Shown: positions 20,737 to 33,270 of the stretch, piece after piece
Position numbering within the stretch: the stretch's first letter is position 1
Layout of the letters: every line of letters starts with the position of its first letter
Origin: Chlorophyllum brunneum
Taxonomy: Eukaryota > Basidiomycota > Agaricomycetes > Agaricales > Agaricaceae
Direction: 5' to 3'
Assembly (NCBI GenBank): GCA_963576785.1
Contig: OY756139.1
Location: 1,984,001-2,048,000 of the forward strand
Length of the DNA: 64,000 bases
Notes under the pieces: model-generated
Seen by the model: the letters and a program-made list of their open reading frames with translations, nothing else
Databases searched by the model: none
What the model was told of the DNA's origin: nothing
Position numbers and translations under genes: made by a program

Positions 20737-23700
20737 GAACAACCTGGACCATCTGGAGGGCATTAGGGTATTTTCGTTTAACGTCGCTAAATCTTATGTA
20801 TACGTTGACACTCTGCTCGAGAAGTTGAAAGATGATTTTGACATTCTCTTTTTCCAAGAACCTCCGTGGAGGTTCATCTGCACCACTCCCTTGACCACTG
20901 ACATGGAAGGGGATGACGTTACTGGCACACCTAAGCACCCTGACTGGCTCATGGTGGTGCGTCCCCCTACCCAGGGATCCCTGCCCCGAGTGATGGCGTA
21001 TGTACACACTCGGCTGCAACGTCTAAGGCCATCAATGAGGAGGGACCTCGTGGATCACCCTGATATCTTGGCACTGATGCTCTTCACTGATGTGAAGGCC
21101 CTTAATTTCCTGAACGTCTACTCAGATGATCAGCATACTGCCATCAACTTCCTTCATGGGAAGGTTGATGCTCTTCCCCCATTTGACTTTATGAGTGGGG
21201 ACTTTAACTGTCATTCTTCGGAGTGGAACCCTGAGGTTCTGCATCATCGAACGACAGCTCATAGACTCATGGAAATGAGCTGCAATCTCAGTCTCGATTT
21301 GGTTATTCCAACCAACCCAGGTCTGACATTTATTTCCCACAACCCAGATCTCTGCCCATCGGTGATCGATCTGGTGTTCATCTCATCTCCTGATGCATCA
21401 AGGACTTTTCCTTATCAAGATATATCTCTGCAGGGCACTTCGGATCATGTTCCACTGACCGTCACCCTTCCCATCACCCCCATTGACATTGGGGTTGTCA
21501 AATCTGTCCTACCAAAGGGCTCTGACGAAGAGGAGGCCTTTCTGGGACATGTCATCGATGAGGTGACTGATCTTTCTGATTGTCCCTCTCCAGAATCCCC
21601 GGATCAAGTGGATGCCCTGGCTTCGGCCATGGCTGAAGCCTTCTCCAATGCGTGGACCCACCACTCGAAGGAGATCCGGATTACTAGCCGCACTCGTCCC
21701 TGGTGGGACAAGGCGTGCTCTACCTCCTTCTCCAGGTACCAAGACTCTCGTAGTCATGGTGACTGGGGGGACTTCAGGCAGGCTTGCACAGCTGCCAAAC
21801 GATGATTCTTCGATTCTAAGATTGAGGAGATTGCCTCCACTAACAAGCGGCCATGGAACCTCATGGAATGGGTCAAGGCATGCAAGTTACCTCCCTGTGA
21901 GGCTATCCAGTTTAATGGACGGCCTTGTCATGGTATGGACTCCCTCTGGGATGCCCTCCACTCAACGTACAACTCCGCTGCTGATCGGCGGTGTGATATG
22001 TCTGTCCTCGACCCCCTCCCAGACCTTCCAGTCTGGGAGTGGGCCCCCTTCTTAGTGCTGGAACTCAAGGAGGCTCTGTCCTCCTGTTCTAATACGTCCT
22101 CTCCAGGGCTGGACCATGTTACGTGGTCCCACCTTAAGTACATCGTCATCGATGAAGATTGTTTGATGGTGTTCCTGTGCTTGGCCAATGCCTGCCTCAT
22201 GGTTGGGCACTGGCCTCGCAGTTTCAAGGAGTCGCTTTCGGTTATCATTCCAAAGCTGGGGAAGCCCTCCTACTCTACCCCCAAGGCATTCAGGCCAATT
22301 GTCCTCCTGAACACACTTGGTAAACTGGTTGAGAAAATGATTTCCAACCGCATCCAGTTTGATACCATTAAGCATGACATCTTTCATCCCCATCAACTTG
22401 GAGGCATTCGCCAACGTTCCACTGAGGACGCCGGGTTGTTCCTTACCCACCTAGTTTACGCTGGGTGGGCTAAAGGTCTCAAGACGAGCATGGTTGCTTT
22501 CGACATCGCTCAGTTTTTCCCCTCTCTTAACCATGAGATGCTCATGGCTATTCTTGCCAAGCAGGGGTTCCCACCTAATGTGCAAACCTTTTTTGCTTCA
22601 TACCTAGTGGGCCGTTCCACTGTTTACACATGGAACAGCTTCTCCTCTGATCCCCGGGGTGCAGACGTGGGTATCGGACAGGGCTCTGCCATGTCCCCTG
22701 TCCTCTCTGGCCTCTATATCACGCCTCTCATGAAGGTTTTCGACTTGCGGATCACTTCCCCTGGAAGTACTCTGCTGTCATACGTTAATGACGGTACCGT
22801 CATTGCCCAGGCTAAGACCTGGGACGAGAACTTGGATACCCTCAAGGGGGCGTACATCGTTCTCTTTAATCTTTTTGTAGTGTTTGCGCTTGTCATGGAG
22901 CATGACAAGTCCGAGCTCTTCCACTTCTCCAGAAAGCCTGGAGACATCAATCCCCCCCTTGACTTGGGCTTTGGTCCATTCACAGGGGACACCCCCCTCC
23001 GCCCTAAGACCTATTGGAGGTACCTGGGCTTCTACTTCGATCATGCCCTGAATTTTCAGGAACATGTTCGACATTATTCTACCAAGGCCCTCTCCACTGT
23101 GAAAGCAATGGGGATGCTGGGTAACTCCTCCCGCAGTCTGACCCCCAAGCAGAAGTGGCTCCTCTTCAGGTCATGTGTCATGCCTATTGCGACGTATGGC
23201 TTCCGTCTGTGGTACTTTGATAAGGGCCGGTGTAAGGGCCTCCTCAAATCCCTGAACACTATGCAACACAAGGCTGCGTTGTGGATCACTAGTGCGTTCC
23301 GCACCTGTCCCTCTGGTGGCACCGAAGCCCTCGCTGGTCTCATCCCCATCCACCTCCATCTGAAGAAGTTGGCCTCAAGAGCGAACTACCCGCCGGGTGC
23401 CCTTGTCAAGTTCTTGAAAGCAAACCCCTAGGCATTCGCCTTCCCATCCGTTCCCCAGGGAATTGGATAACTGGCTCAGGGTAGGTGGGTTATTGTCCGG
23501 CACCAGTGACCCCTGGCGAAGACCTGGCGACAGTTCCGATGACCGATGAATGGACCTGGGCCCTACAGCGACTAGGTGTGGTGAAGATGCCGATAGCCAC
23601 ACAAATGGTGCGGTCAATTACTCTGGCAAGGGTGACCGTGGCTGGGGGACTGGGTCTTAGTAAGGGGGGTTGGGGCTTAGCTAGGCCAGTAACTGGGTGC

Positions 23701-24001
23701 GTCTCCACCGCCGGGCATTTACAGTGAATTAACACCTACTGACCGGGCCTAGTCTTTGGACTGGGTCGCTGGTTGGGGGACCTCCCTGCCCACTCGCCTC
23801 CTCTGGCGTCCACTCCCCTCGCCCTCTGGGTTTGGGAGTAGGACGCAATTCCTCCTACCGTTGGCTTTGGGCAATGGTAATTTTGCTTGGTAGGGCGTAG
23901 TTACCACTTTCTCCATAGATACCTGCTTGTTTACTCTTTTGTACTCCGGCCGCGGGCTGTGTTCGAGCACCGCGTAATAAATCGGCCTTAGGCCATGAAG
24001 G

Positions 24002-24035
<34 letters not shown>

Positions 24036-25248
24036 GAACTACCGTCTCTCCACCCTCTCTGATACTCATCCTCTCTGATCCCTCCTCGATTGTCCGAACA
24101 CCAAGGGTGCCCCCCCGCACCCCCTCTCCATCTCCCTCCTGTCTGACCATCTTGCCAGACAGGTCAAAGGTTCCCTTATGGAAGCCGTCTCCGTGCTCCC
24201 ATCTCTTACTGAGCAGTTTGACCCCTGCGTTGCAGTGGCTCAGCCTGGTCACCATCTCCTGGACCGCTTTGCAGCCCAGGTCTTCTTCCACGACTCTCCT
24301 TGTTCTCGTGACGAGAGGGCCATACATATAAGGCATCTGAATGGCACCTTGGAACGTGCCAATGCTGATCCCTGGGTTCTCACTGTGGCCACGGATGCCA
24401 GTCTACCGCTGCGGGGGGAACTCCAGGCAGTTTCTGCTGCCCATATCTACCGGTCAGGCCTGCGTGTCTTCCAGACGAGACATGTGGCAGGTCGGGTGAT
24501 GGCTCTGGATGCGGAGCTGTACACTATCAGGATCGCAATTGGAAAGGCCACCGGCCTTCCTGACTGCGATTCCATTGTCCTGTTCACCGACTCCCTTGGT
24601 TCTGCCAAGAGAGCGGTGGACCCCTCCATTCACTCGGGTCAGGCTCATTTGCTTGCCGTGTATAGCGCTCTTATGGAGTGGTTCGAGGGTCACCCCGAAC
24701 GCTCCATTCACATCTGGCACACCTACTCTTCGGAGAAGTGGGCCATTCATGGTACTGTATACCAGTACTGCACAAAACTTCAGGTCACTGCAGGTTCCCA
24801 TCTGCAAACCTCCCTTGACTCCCTTCGTCAGAGGGTTGTCAAATCCTGCCAGGATTCCTGGGTCACTCGATTCCAGGATCCTACTTACTTGGGTAGCCAG
24901 TTCATGGCTCTCGAAGGGCGCAATGGTAAGCCCCTCCAGCCCACTTACCTCCATGGAGGTTCGTGGCTGCCTTTTGCTACAGCAGAGCCCAACTCGCTGT
25001 CCGCCCACATGTGTAGGGTTATACTCAACCATGTGCCTATCGGGGCCTATAGGTCTCAGTTCTTCCAGGACGAACCATTTTGGTGTCCATGCGGGGCTCC
25101 CTTCAAGTCTCGTGTGCATATTCTTACCAACTGTAGTCGGTTTGATATCTCTTGGGGGTACCCTGCCACACCGGATGCCCTTGTCAAGTTCTTGAAAGCG
25201 AACCCTCAGGTGTTCGCCTTCCCATCCGTTCCTCAGGGAATTGGATAA
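20729..25248 (+). pseudogene. B2 ORF2: EN, RT, RNase H, interrupted by a nested B fragment
   Basis: Starts at ATG 20729 inside ATGTCTAG, overlapping the ORF1 stop (20734-20736). EN shows FFQEPPW, GDFNCHSSEW and SDHVPLTVTLP. RT shows FDIAQFFPSLNH, GIGQGSAMSP and a catalytic box mutated to YVND (Asn codon 22787-22789). RNase H shows TDAS, DAELYTI and FTDSLGSAKRAVD, and the finger reads CPCGAPFKSRVHILTNC. Breaks are TGA 21803-21805 (Trp in the related copy B5), the nested insertion 23391-24030 and TGA 24076-24078 (CGA in B7). The protein ends VPQGIG at 25248. Dead copy, but the full domain order is clear. Confidence 0.87.
23391..24030 (+). mobile_element. B fragment nested in B2 (3' end only)
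   Basis: A 640-bp, strongly 5'-truncated B copy with the last 26 codons of ORF2, the 3' UTR and an oligo-A tail of about 29 nt, inserted in the same orientation. The TSD AGAGCGAACTACC lies at 23378-23390 and 24031-24043. Its 3' hairpin is well preserved: stem CGCGG (23951-23955) / CCGCG (23970-23974), loop GCTGTGTTCGAGCA. Confidence 0.9.
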
Positions 25249-25800
25249 CTGGCTCAGGGTAGGTGGGTTATTGTCCGGTGCCAGAGAACTCTGGTGAAAG
25301 TCCGGCGAAGACTCTCGGAGTTCTATGAACGGAGTTGTCCCCTTCGGCGACTAGGTGTGGTGAAGATACCAATAGCCACACAAATGGTGCAGTCAATTAC
25401 TCTGGCAAGGGTGACCGTGGCTGGGGGACTGGGTCTTAGTAAAAGGGAGTTGGGGCCTAGCTGGGCTAGTAACTGGGTACGTCTCCACCGCTGGGCATTT
25501 ATAGTGAATTAACACCTACTGACCAGGCCTGGTCTTTGGACTGGGTCGCTGGTTGGGGGACCTCCCTGCCCACTTGCCTCCTCTGGCGTCCACTCCCCTC
25601 GCCCTCCAGGCTCGGGAGTAGGATGCAATCCCTCCTACCGTTGGTTTTGGGCAACAGTACTTTTGCTTAGTAGGGCATAGTTACCACTTCTCCATAGATA
25701 CCTGCTAGAGTACTCATTTGTATTCCGGCCACGGGCTGTGTTCAAGTGCCGCGTAATAAATCGGCCTTAGGCTAGGAAAAAAAAAAAAAAAAAAAAAAAA
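25249..25800 (+). other. Family B 3' UTR and tail (B2)
   Basis: About 530 nt of non-coding sequence conserved in B3, B7, B8 and the nested fragment, ending TAATAAATCGGCCTTAGG before the A tail. GCCTTAGGC forms a short palindrome next to the tail. The 14-nt hairpin loop related to families A and C is decayed here. Confidence 0.7.
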
Positions 25801-27890
25801 AATTCAAAGTTTTCCATCCTCATCAACTGGGAGCTATCTGACAAAGGTCCACTGAACATGGGCCTATTTCTCACCCACATCATCCGGGGAGCATAGACAA
25901 AGAAAAAGAAAATGTCAGTTCTAGTATTCAACGTCGCCCAATTTTTCCCCTCCCTTAATCACGACCTCCTTACCGACATTCTCACACGACAAGGTTTTCC
26001 CCCCCAAATTGCGATGTTCTTCAATAATTACCTCAAAGGACGATGCACCATATATCTATGGAATAATGAAAGTTCCCCGGAATTTGATGCAGCAGTGGGT
26101 GTTGGCCAAGGCTCAGCCCTCAGCCCCATTCTTTCAGCCCTATACCTTGCCCCTCTCCTTTGAATCTTTGACATTCACATGGAAGACAGTCGAGACAAGT
26201 GGGACTTTGATATCCTTTCATTCGTAGATGATGGTACCCTCGTCACACAATCCCCCTCCCTCGAAAAGAATGTCGAGATCCTCCAACACATGTACCATGA
26301 AATGGAGTGGCTCATGAACAAATTCAGACTTGTGATTGAACACAATAAATCCGAGATTTTCCATTTCACATGCACGAGGCAAGACTCCAATCCATCTATT
26401 GATCTGGGTTCCCCCTCTTCATGGGCCATACTCCCCTTAAGCCGAAAACCCATTGGTGATACCTGGGGTTCTATTTCGACAAGATACTGTCCTTCAAAGA
26501 ACATGTCCATTATTACTCTGCCAAAGCCATATTGATGATCAAAGCAATGAAGATACTAGGCAACTCTGTCCGTGGCTGATCCCCTTGAAACAAAAGACTC
26601 TTATACCATTTGTGTGTTGTACCAGTGGCGATATATGGATATCGACTATGGTTTCATGATAAGTCCCATACAAAGGGGACCTGTGAAATCCTTAACAAAA
26701 TGCAATGAAGAGTGGCCCTCTGGATAACAGGAGCTTTCCATACTTCCCCCACTGGCAGTGTTGAGTCCCTCGCAGGGCTCATGCCTATCAAACTCCATCT
26801 CCAAAAGTTGGCTGAACAACAAATGTCAAGGCTTCATACATTGGGCGATGAACACACACTGGCAAGATTGATGAGAGAATATCATTCTTCCCCCCACCAA
26901 CTTCACACCAAGAACTTTACGGAGATTCAGAAGAAGACACTTGGAGCTGTGATGGATGTTTCATGCCCTATCTCTGAGACTCGTTATGTAGAATCTTTCA
27001 ATTCTGTTTCCAAAACTCTCTGGCCTGGATGTAGGTTACTTGACCACTTCTCTACTAATGTATCTTTCATAGGATTCAACTGGGACAATCCCCACCTCTC
27101 GAAGATGCTTTGGGATGATGTAACAATGAAAGTGATGACGGACCCCAAGTCCATTATCATAGGCATGGATGACTCAGTCCACCCCAACCCTAACCCACTT
27201 GCTAGCCAGTTCACAGTGGCAGCCACTATTCAACACTTAGATGGAGGAAACTCTATCATGAAAAGGCTCAGAAGAACTACATCTACTGATACAGAACTAG
27301 TTGCGCAATACCTAGGAATCACCAAGGTACTCGCCACTGATGACTATGACTAGGTTGAGCACATCCATGTGTTCACCGACTCCCTTGCAGCCTCCAAGCT
27401 ATTACTCGACTGCTCAACACACTCCTGCCAGTGACAGTCCATTCTTACCTTGAAGGCACTTCTGGCTTGGTTCAACAAGTCTGACCAACATTGCCTCTTA
27501 TTCTATCACACTCTGTCTAAGTGCAAATATGGAATCCAGCAAGCCATGCACGACTGGATCCAAACAGTTGTCTGGCCCAACTGGGGTCAGAATCACTGAG
27601 TACCAAACTCCATTGCCTACTTATGCAAAAAGTCCGCCAAATGCACCATTCACACATGGCAAGCCATGTTTGGGTTCAAGAAATACAGTGGTGGCTCCTT
27701 CCTCCATCTTCCAGTATGAGTGAATGGGGCCTCTGCTTTACCATCACACATCAACTCTGGCCCTTGGATATGAGAATGCGGATACCAGCTTGTTGCACTA
27801 TACTATGTCATGCCCCAATTGGAGAATACCACCTCAGGTTCTTCCCCACTGAGGACTTATCTTGCCACCACTGCGGTAATCAACTGGTTC
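25801..27890 (+). pseudogene. C3 ORF2, second piece: RT and RNase H, many breaks
   Basis: RT block FNVAQFFPSLNH, GVGQGSALSPIL and an intact catalytic FVDD (Asp codons 26227 and 26230) are visible, then a decayed RNase H (MDDSVHPN, ATSTDTELVAQY-like acidic block, FTDSLAASK). At least ten stops or frameshifts interrupt it, for example TGA 26161-26163 and TAG 27351-27353. It is cut by N2-A7 at 27890 within CHHCGNQLVQTR, the start of the C-terminal finger. Confidence 0.8.
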
Positions 27891-28196
27891 TTTTTTTTTT
27901 TTTTTTTTTTTTAATCAACATGTTTAAGGTGGTGTGCGATCATAGTCCACCTGTATCTACTGTGACATGTAGGGTACAAAGAGGGTAGTATATGAAGATG
28001 GGCTCTCTCCTGGCCAAACTAGACCGCCGACAGGTGGTCTGGGTGAATGGTCACAGAAACACGGACGGACACACAAATCCTAGACCAGAAAAATAAGCGA
28101 CCTCTAGCCTCTCCTCCCTAAGGAGAGTATGCGTCAATTTGCAATTAACTTCTACACACGCCAGAGACATGGGAAGCTAGCAGGGGCCACGCCGCG

Positions 28197-29796
28197 TTAT
28201 CCAACTCCCACAGGCAGTGCGTTGGACTTAAATGCAAACGCAGAAGGATTGCGCTTAAGGAAACCTACCAGCTGGTCAATAGAGACTGGCAGGCCATGAC
28301 GTCTCTTGTACAAAGGACAAGAGCACAAGATATGAGTGCGAGTCTCCAAAAGAGCCCCACACTCGCAGCCAATAGGCTGTAGAGGATGGAACCAGGAGTG
28401 ATACTCACCGGTCGGTGTGTGCCCGAGGATGGCACGATTCGCTCTCGTCGCAATGGACTGAGAGGGGAAAGACAGAAGCCAAGAACCCCCATGGAGGTAC
28501 GTTGGCTGTAAAAGCTTGTTCTTACTATCCTTGAGAGCAAGGAAGTTCGAACTACGATAAGAGGAGTCCTGGAAAGTGACTTTCCAGGCCTTCTGTACAG
28601 TTGCAATGTTGAGTTTATGCAGCGAATCAATAGACGTCGCTGGACAACGTCCAGTGGTGACCTGAAGGTCGGTGGCAAATAAATGCACCTCCTGATGAAT
28701 GGACCACTTCGCCAAAGACGGAACGGACCAGAAAGTGAGGGAGCAGTCAGGACGATCCCTGAACCACTCCAACAAGAGACGACAAACAGCCAGGGAATGT
28801 CCCTGGCCAGAATGTATGGACGGGTCAAGAGCTCGCTTGGCGGAACCAATCAAGTCTGTAAAAACTGCAATATGTACAGCCTCAAAAACTGCTGCAGTGG
28901 TTCCCAAAGCCATACGAATGGCGAAAAGTTCAGCATCTGGGGCTGTAACCTTGCCAGCTGGGTGACGCGATGCACGAAGCAGACATGTCCCCCTATAAAC
29001 ATGGGCAGCAGATACTGCCTGGAAGTCCCCAACCAGCGGCAGACTTGCATCCGTCACTGTGTAGACAACCTGTCTATCCTCATGATACCCATGGAGGGTA
29101 TCGTTGAGCAAATCCACCTGACGACCCGCAGGGTCTCCACCAAGCGAGGTGTCATACATTTTGTAGGTCACCTGATCTGCATAGCGGTCCAGGAGATGAG
29201 AACCTGGCGACGCTTCGAGCGCAAATGGCTCGAATGTCTCCGTTAAGTCTGGCAAACGAGAGTTTGCCTCTGTGACTGGCCCCTTGACCTTGACCGCCTG
29301 CGCGGGAGTCATGAGGGCGATCGATCTGGGGTGTGGAACACAACCCCCTATGTACTGATGCCCCATAATGGAGCAAACAGGGTGATTCTCAGAAAGTGTG
29401 GCAACCCTGTGGACGGCACGGGCAGCCAGCTTCTTGAGATGAAGATGGATGGGGATGAGGCCAGCCAAGGCCTCAGCTCCTCCGGTAGGGCTGGTGCAGA
29501 ATGCACCAGTGATCCACAATGCAGCCCTATGCTGCATAGTGTTAAGTTGTTTCAGAAGGGCCTTATTACGGGCACCCTCGTAAAACCACAAATGAAACCC
29601 ATACGTAGCAATAGGCACTATGCATGAGCGATAAAGGGTCCTCTTTTGAGCAGGAAGAAGACCTCGTGAAGAGTTACCAAGCATGCCCATGGCCTTGACC
29701 GTGGACAGAGACTTGGTAGCGTAATGTCGAACATGCTCTTTGAACATAAGAGCACGATCGAAGAAAAAACCCAAGTACCTCCAATGGGTCTTAAGG
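28197..29796 (-). pseudogene. A7 ORF2 C-terminal fragment, open frame (over 525 codons)
   Basis: Uninterrupted from the joint (KTHWRYLGFFFDRAL) to TAA at 28197. It includes the RT thumb region, RNase H (VTDASLPL, DAELFAIRM, FTDLIGSAKRALD) and the finger CECGALLETRTHILCSC. The polymerase active site lies upstream of the joint and is absent. The lack of stops shows a relatively young insertion. Confidence 0.82.
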
Positions 29797-31239
29797 CATA
29801 ACGCCCACGTACAGAGCCCCTTGAGGGAATAAAGCTCCTAGAGGCCCAGAGATGGGGGTCTTGAGATATCGTGTGCCCGTAGAATGCCCAGCATGTTCCC
29901 AGGCTCCCATATTGGTGTCGCATCTGGCCATGTTGCGGGGACTTTGCCCCTCCCTCCTAAGAGGTAAAGCCTTTAGCTTGGGCGAACACCCCGCTACTGA
30001 GAGAGCATGGTATCCCTGAGGACCGGCCCGCCATTCGCTTGAGGTATCCTTCCTATATGGTGCATGGACGGGATCTCACTGCTTGACTGTGCATGCCGCC
30101 ACCCCAAAACCAGACCTCTCGCATGGTAACAACTCAAATAGGTATACCCCGATCTTCACAGGGACCCACCGACAGAGGATTTTGACCTCTCGAGCCAGGC
30201 CGCTCCTTCTCGGTAACCGGGTGGCTTTTTTCAGCACACTCCCAGTAAATGGCCCGCTACGGTCTACTAGTTGGGCAGGCAGAGGCCACAAAGGCGTACC
30301 TCCAAGGCGTGACCCCTGGACTAGCTTCCCGTTCCCCCACAGCCGCTTTCGCTATGCCCTACCCCCAGAGGAGGCGACTTGTCTTTGGGCACGGATCCGC
30401 GTGCTAATACTGGCGGGGATCTCTGTCTCGCAGGGGGCGCTACCAGGGTGGTGTTCACATTGGATTACCTAAGCAACCCGTGGAATGGATTACTTAAGCA
30501 TTCCGTGGAATGGGTGCCAATCAACCCAAGTTTTCCTGAGTCAACCCAAACCCACCCATGCCCTGGAGTTTGGTGTATCCCTACTAATGACCAGGCGCTA
30601 CCCCCAGAGGGGTTTCCGAAGGCATGGCGACACTGGTGGGGGGTGGCCTGTCCTTTTGGTCGGCTTGTTATCACTCCATTCCCCCTATTATTGTCCCCTA
30701 TCCTTTCAGTCCCTTTCAGGTACAACAGGGTGGCTTTTTTCAGCATGCTCCCCACCGATGTGCAAGCATGATTGGGGGTGGGCCTGGATGTCCATTGTCA
30801 GCCGGTATAGCCCAGCCTCGAGATACTAGCCAGACTTGACCTGCAGCAGGGGTAAAAACCCATATGCGAATCCTATACAGGACTGCAAGCCCATCTAATT
30901 GGTAGAAGGGCCGCCACCACTGATGACCCAGCGAGCGCAAGTGAGCGAGGTGGCCAGTATCCCAGCCTTTAAGACCCTTTACCAAGGGGCCGCCTCGTCG
31001 ATCTGTGCGTATAGGCATCAGTCAGATGAATGGTGGGGATATGCCCACCTTTAATCGCCTTCACCAAGGGTGCGCTGCCCATCGACCAACTAACGTTGCC
31101 ACCCAGACCGCCCCCCTACAGCCAGCGAAGGCTCAGAAAAGACACGAGCCCATGAGAGAGAGCCCGAGAAACGAATGGTGCAATGAGGAAAGGGAAGTGG
31201 AAAAGTGATGGTGGTGGTAACAAGTCAAGGAGCGATGGC
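29797..31239 (-). repeat. Module N2: structured non-coding core, copy 2
   Basis: Full module. On the minus strand it starts CCATCGCTCCTTGACTTG (31238 downward) directly after the TSD and ends CCCTCAAGGGGCTC...ACGTGGGC at about 29797. It has the same internal duplications as N1, including both 20-mer copies (complement TTTTTTCAGCA near 30230 and 30735). N2 and N3 end on the same LINE-A codon. Confidence 0.75.
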
Positions 31240-31918
31240 AATCAACTGGTTCAAACCAGGTCACATATCCTCTATTGGTGTCAATACTTTGATTACCACC
31301 ATGGCATAGACAATATCAAGAAGTTTACCAACTTCCTACATCGCAATCCCACGGTATTCAGCTTCCCTCCAGAACCTGATTGCCCTCATATCTGCGCTGG
31401 ATCAATACCTGCATTACATCATCGTCAAGCCTATTGGAGGTTCAGGTCTGTACCCGTGTGAGTCCTTTCTTCTAAAGATTTTTTCTTGTGCTTCCTTGGT
31501 TATGGACTTCAATTCCATTTCTCTATCTTACCCATCCTCACTCATCTACTGTTTTAATATAGTTTTTATTCAACATCCATCTTTCCTGTGGTGTCTGGGC
31601 AATGCCCCTCCACATGCTAGTACTGTTTGTTGTTCCCCCTTGTGTTTGCAAGTCGATAGTTTCTTTTCTATCAATTTTTCTCTCTTACTCTCTCTTTTCC
31701 AGTTTCCTTCTCTATCTCTCTTTTCCACTGTTCAACTTAGGTACCAAATCTCTCTCTAGTGTATGTGCTAGATGGCATCGAGTCTCATGGGATTAGCGTA
31801 CTTTTATCTACTTTCCTTACTCTGAACATTCTGTACATTCTACCTTTGTATGTATGTACATGTGGACTGCGATCGAGCACTGCTATATAAATTGTTGATT
31901 AAAAAAAAAAAAAAAAAA
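31240..31918 (+). pseudogene. C3 ORF2 end, 3' UTR and tail
   Basis: The frame resumes NQLVQTRSHILYWC (second half of the Cys/His finger) and ends FRSVPV with TGA 31459-31461. The remaining 450 nt are the pyrimidine-rich C 3' UTR with the 14-nt loop ACTGCGATCGAGCA at 31866-31879, then TATATAAATTGTTGATT and 18 A. Confidence 0.82.
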
Positions 31919-32964
31919 CGGAGATATTCGAGTCTTTTGTGCTCAAAGTGTCACCAGGTTCTCACCTCCTGGACCACTATGCGGCCCAGGTGACTTTTAA
32001 AATGTATGATGCCTTGCTTGGTGGAAACCCTGCAGGTCATCAAGTGGATTTGCTCAACAATACTCTTTGTGAGTATTGTGGGGACAGACAGGTTGTCTAC
32101 ACAGTGACAGATGCAAGTCTGCCATTGTTTGGGGACTACCAAGTAGTTTTGGCTGCCCATGTTTATAGGGGGACATGTTTGCTTCATGCATCACATCACC
32201 CAGCTGGCAAGGTTACAGCCCCAGATACTGAACTATTCACCATTCATATGGCTTTGGGAACCACTATGGCAGTTTCTAAAGCTGCACATATTGTAGTCTT
32301 TACAGACTCAATTGGTTTGGCCAAGCAAGCTCTTGACCCATCCATGTATTCTGGCCAGGGACATTCCCTGGCTGTTTGTCATCTTTTGCTGGAATGGTTC
32401 AGGGATTGACCTGACCATTCCCTCACATTCTGGTCTGTTCCATGCTCAGCAAAATGGTCCATTCATCAGGATGTGCATCTATTTGCCACCAACCTCCAAG
32501 TTGCCACTGGACATAGTCCAGCAATGTCTATTGATTCACTACATAAACTCAACATAGCAACTGTACAGAAGGCCTGGAAAGTTTCTTTCCAGGACTCCTC
32601 TTATCGTGATTCGAACTTCCTTGCTCTCAAGGATAGTAAGAACAAGCTTTTACAGCCAATGTACCTCCATGGAGGTTCATGGCTCCCTTCCTTTCCCTCT
32701 CAGTCCATTGCAACAAGAGCAAATCGTGCCATTCTCGGACATGCACCAACTGGCAAGTATCACTCCCGGTTTCATCCTCTAGAGCCTATTGGCTATGAGT
32801 GTGGGGCTCCTCTGGAAACCTGCACTCATATCTTGTGCTCTTGTGCTTTGTACAAGAGACATTGTGGCCTGCCAGTCTCTATTAACCAGCTAGTAGATTT
32901 CCTTAAGCACAATTTCTTGGTGTTTGTGTTTAAGTCCAACACACTGCTTGCAGGAGTTGGATAA
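31919..32964 (+). pseudogene. A11 ORF2 C-terminal fragment, RNase H decayed
   Basis: Single frame with TGA at 32407-32409 (CGT in other copies). RNase H residues read VTDASLPL, DTELFTIHM and FTDSIGLAKQALD, and the finger reads CECGAPLETCTHILCSC. It ends at TAA 32962-32964. Amino-acid changes are mainly those expected from CG-to-TG/CA transitions (Arg to His or Cys, Ala to Thr). Confidence 0.8.
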
Positions 32965-33270
32965 GATGATGCAGTCCCTGCTAGCTTCCCACATCTCCAA
33001 CATGTGTAGAAATTGACACATACTCTCCTTAGGGAGGGGAGGCAAGGGGTCGCTCATTATTTTGGTCCAGAATTTGCACGTTCATGCATGTTTCCATGAC
33101 CATTCACCCAGACCACCTGTTGGTAGTCTAGTTTGGCCAGAGGAGAGCCCATCTTTGTATATTACCCTTTTTGTAGCCTACATGTCATAGTAGATACAGG
33201 TGGACTGCAAATCGTGCACCACCTTAGACATGATAATTTAAAAATAATAATAATAAATAATAATAAAAAG
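31919..33270 (+). mobile_element. LINE family A, copy A11: heavily CpG-depleted
   Basis: 5'-truncated family-A end, starting within the LTEIFE codons directly after the C3 tail and ending in a tail of AAT/AAAT units (33239-33270). Many CpG sites present in A4 are TpG or CpA here. No TSD was found; the left flank is the C3 tail and the right flank B4. Confidence 0.82.

Larger units (their letters stand above)
18632..25800 (+). mobile_element. LINE family B, copy B2: nearly full-length reference copy
   Basis: Inserted into C3 with a 16-bp TSD, AATTCAAAGTTTTCCA. It contains a 5' UTR (18632-18756), ORF1, ORF2, a 3' UTR and an oligo-A tail (25777-25800). A younger B fragment (23391-24030) sits inside ORF2. 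Without that nested piece the element is about 6.5 kb, and it is the best template for family-B structure in the window. Confidence 0.92.
27891..31239 (-). mobile_element. Chimera N2-A7: module plus truncated LINE A, inserted as one unit
   Basis: On the minus strand: N2 (31239 to 29797), then family-A ORF2 from PKTHWRYLG (29796), the A 3' UTR and an oligo-A tail (complement of the 22 T at 27891-27912). One TSD, AATCAACTGGTTC, brackets module and LINE together (27878-27890 and 31240-31252), so both moved in one event. N3-A9 has the same joint. Confidence 0.88.
17736..31918 (+). mobile_element. LINE family C, copy C3, split by B2 and N2-A7
   Basis: Family-C ORF2 begins 5'-truncated at 17736, breaks at 18631 for B2, resumes at 25801, breaks at 27890 for N2-A7, resumes at 31240 and ends with its 3' UTR and oligo-A tail at 31918. 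The TSDs AATTCAAAGTTTTCCA (18616-18631, 25801-25816) and AATCAACTGGTTC (27878-27890, 31240-31252) prove the two interruptions. The C sequence net of insertions is about 3.7 kb. Confidence 0.88.
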
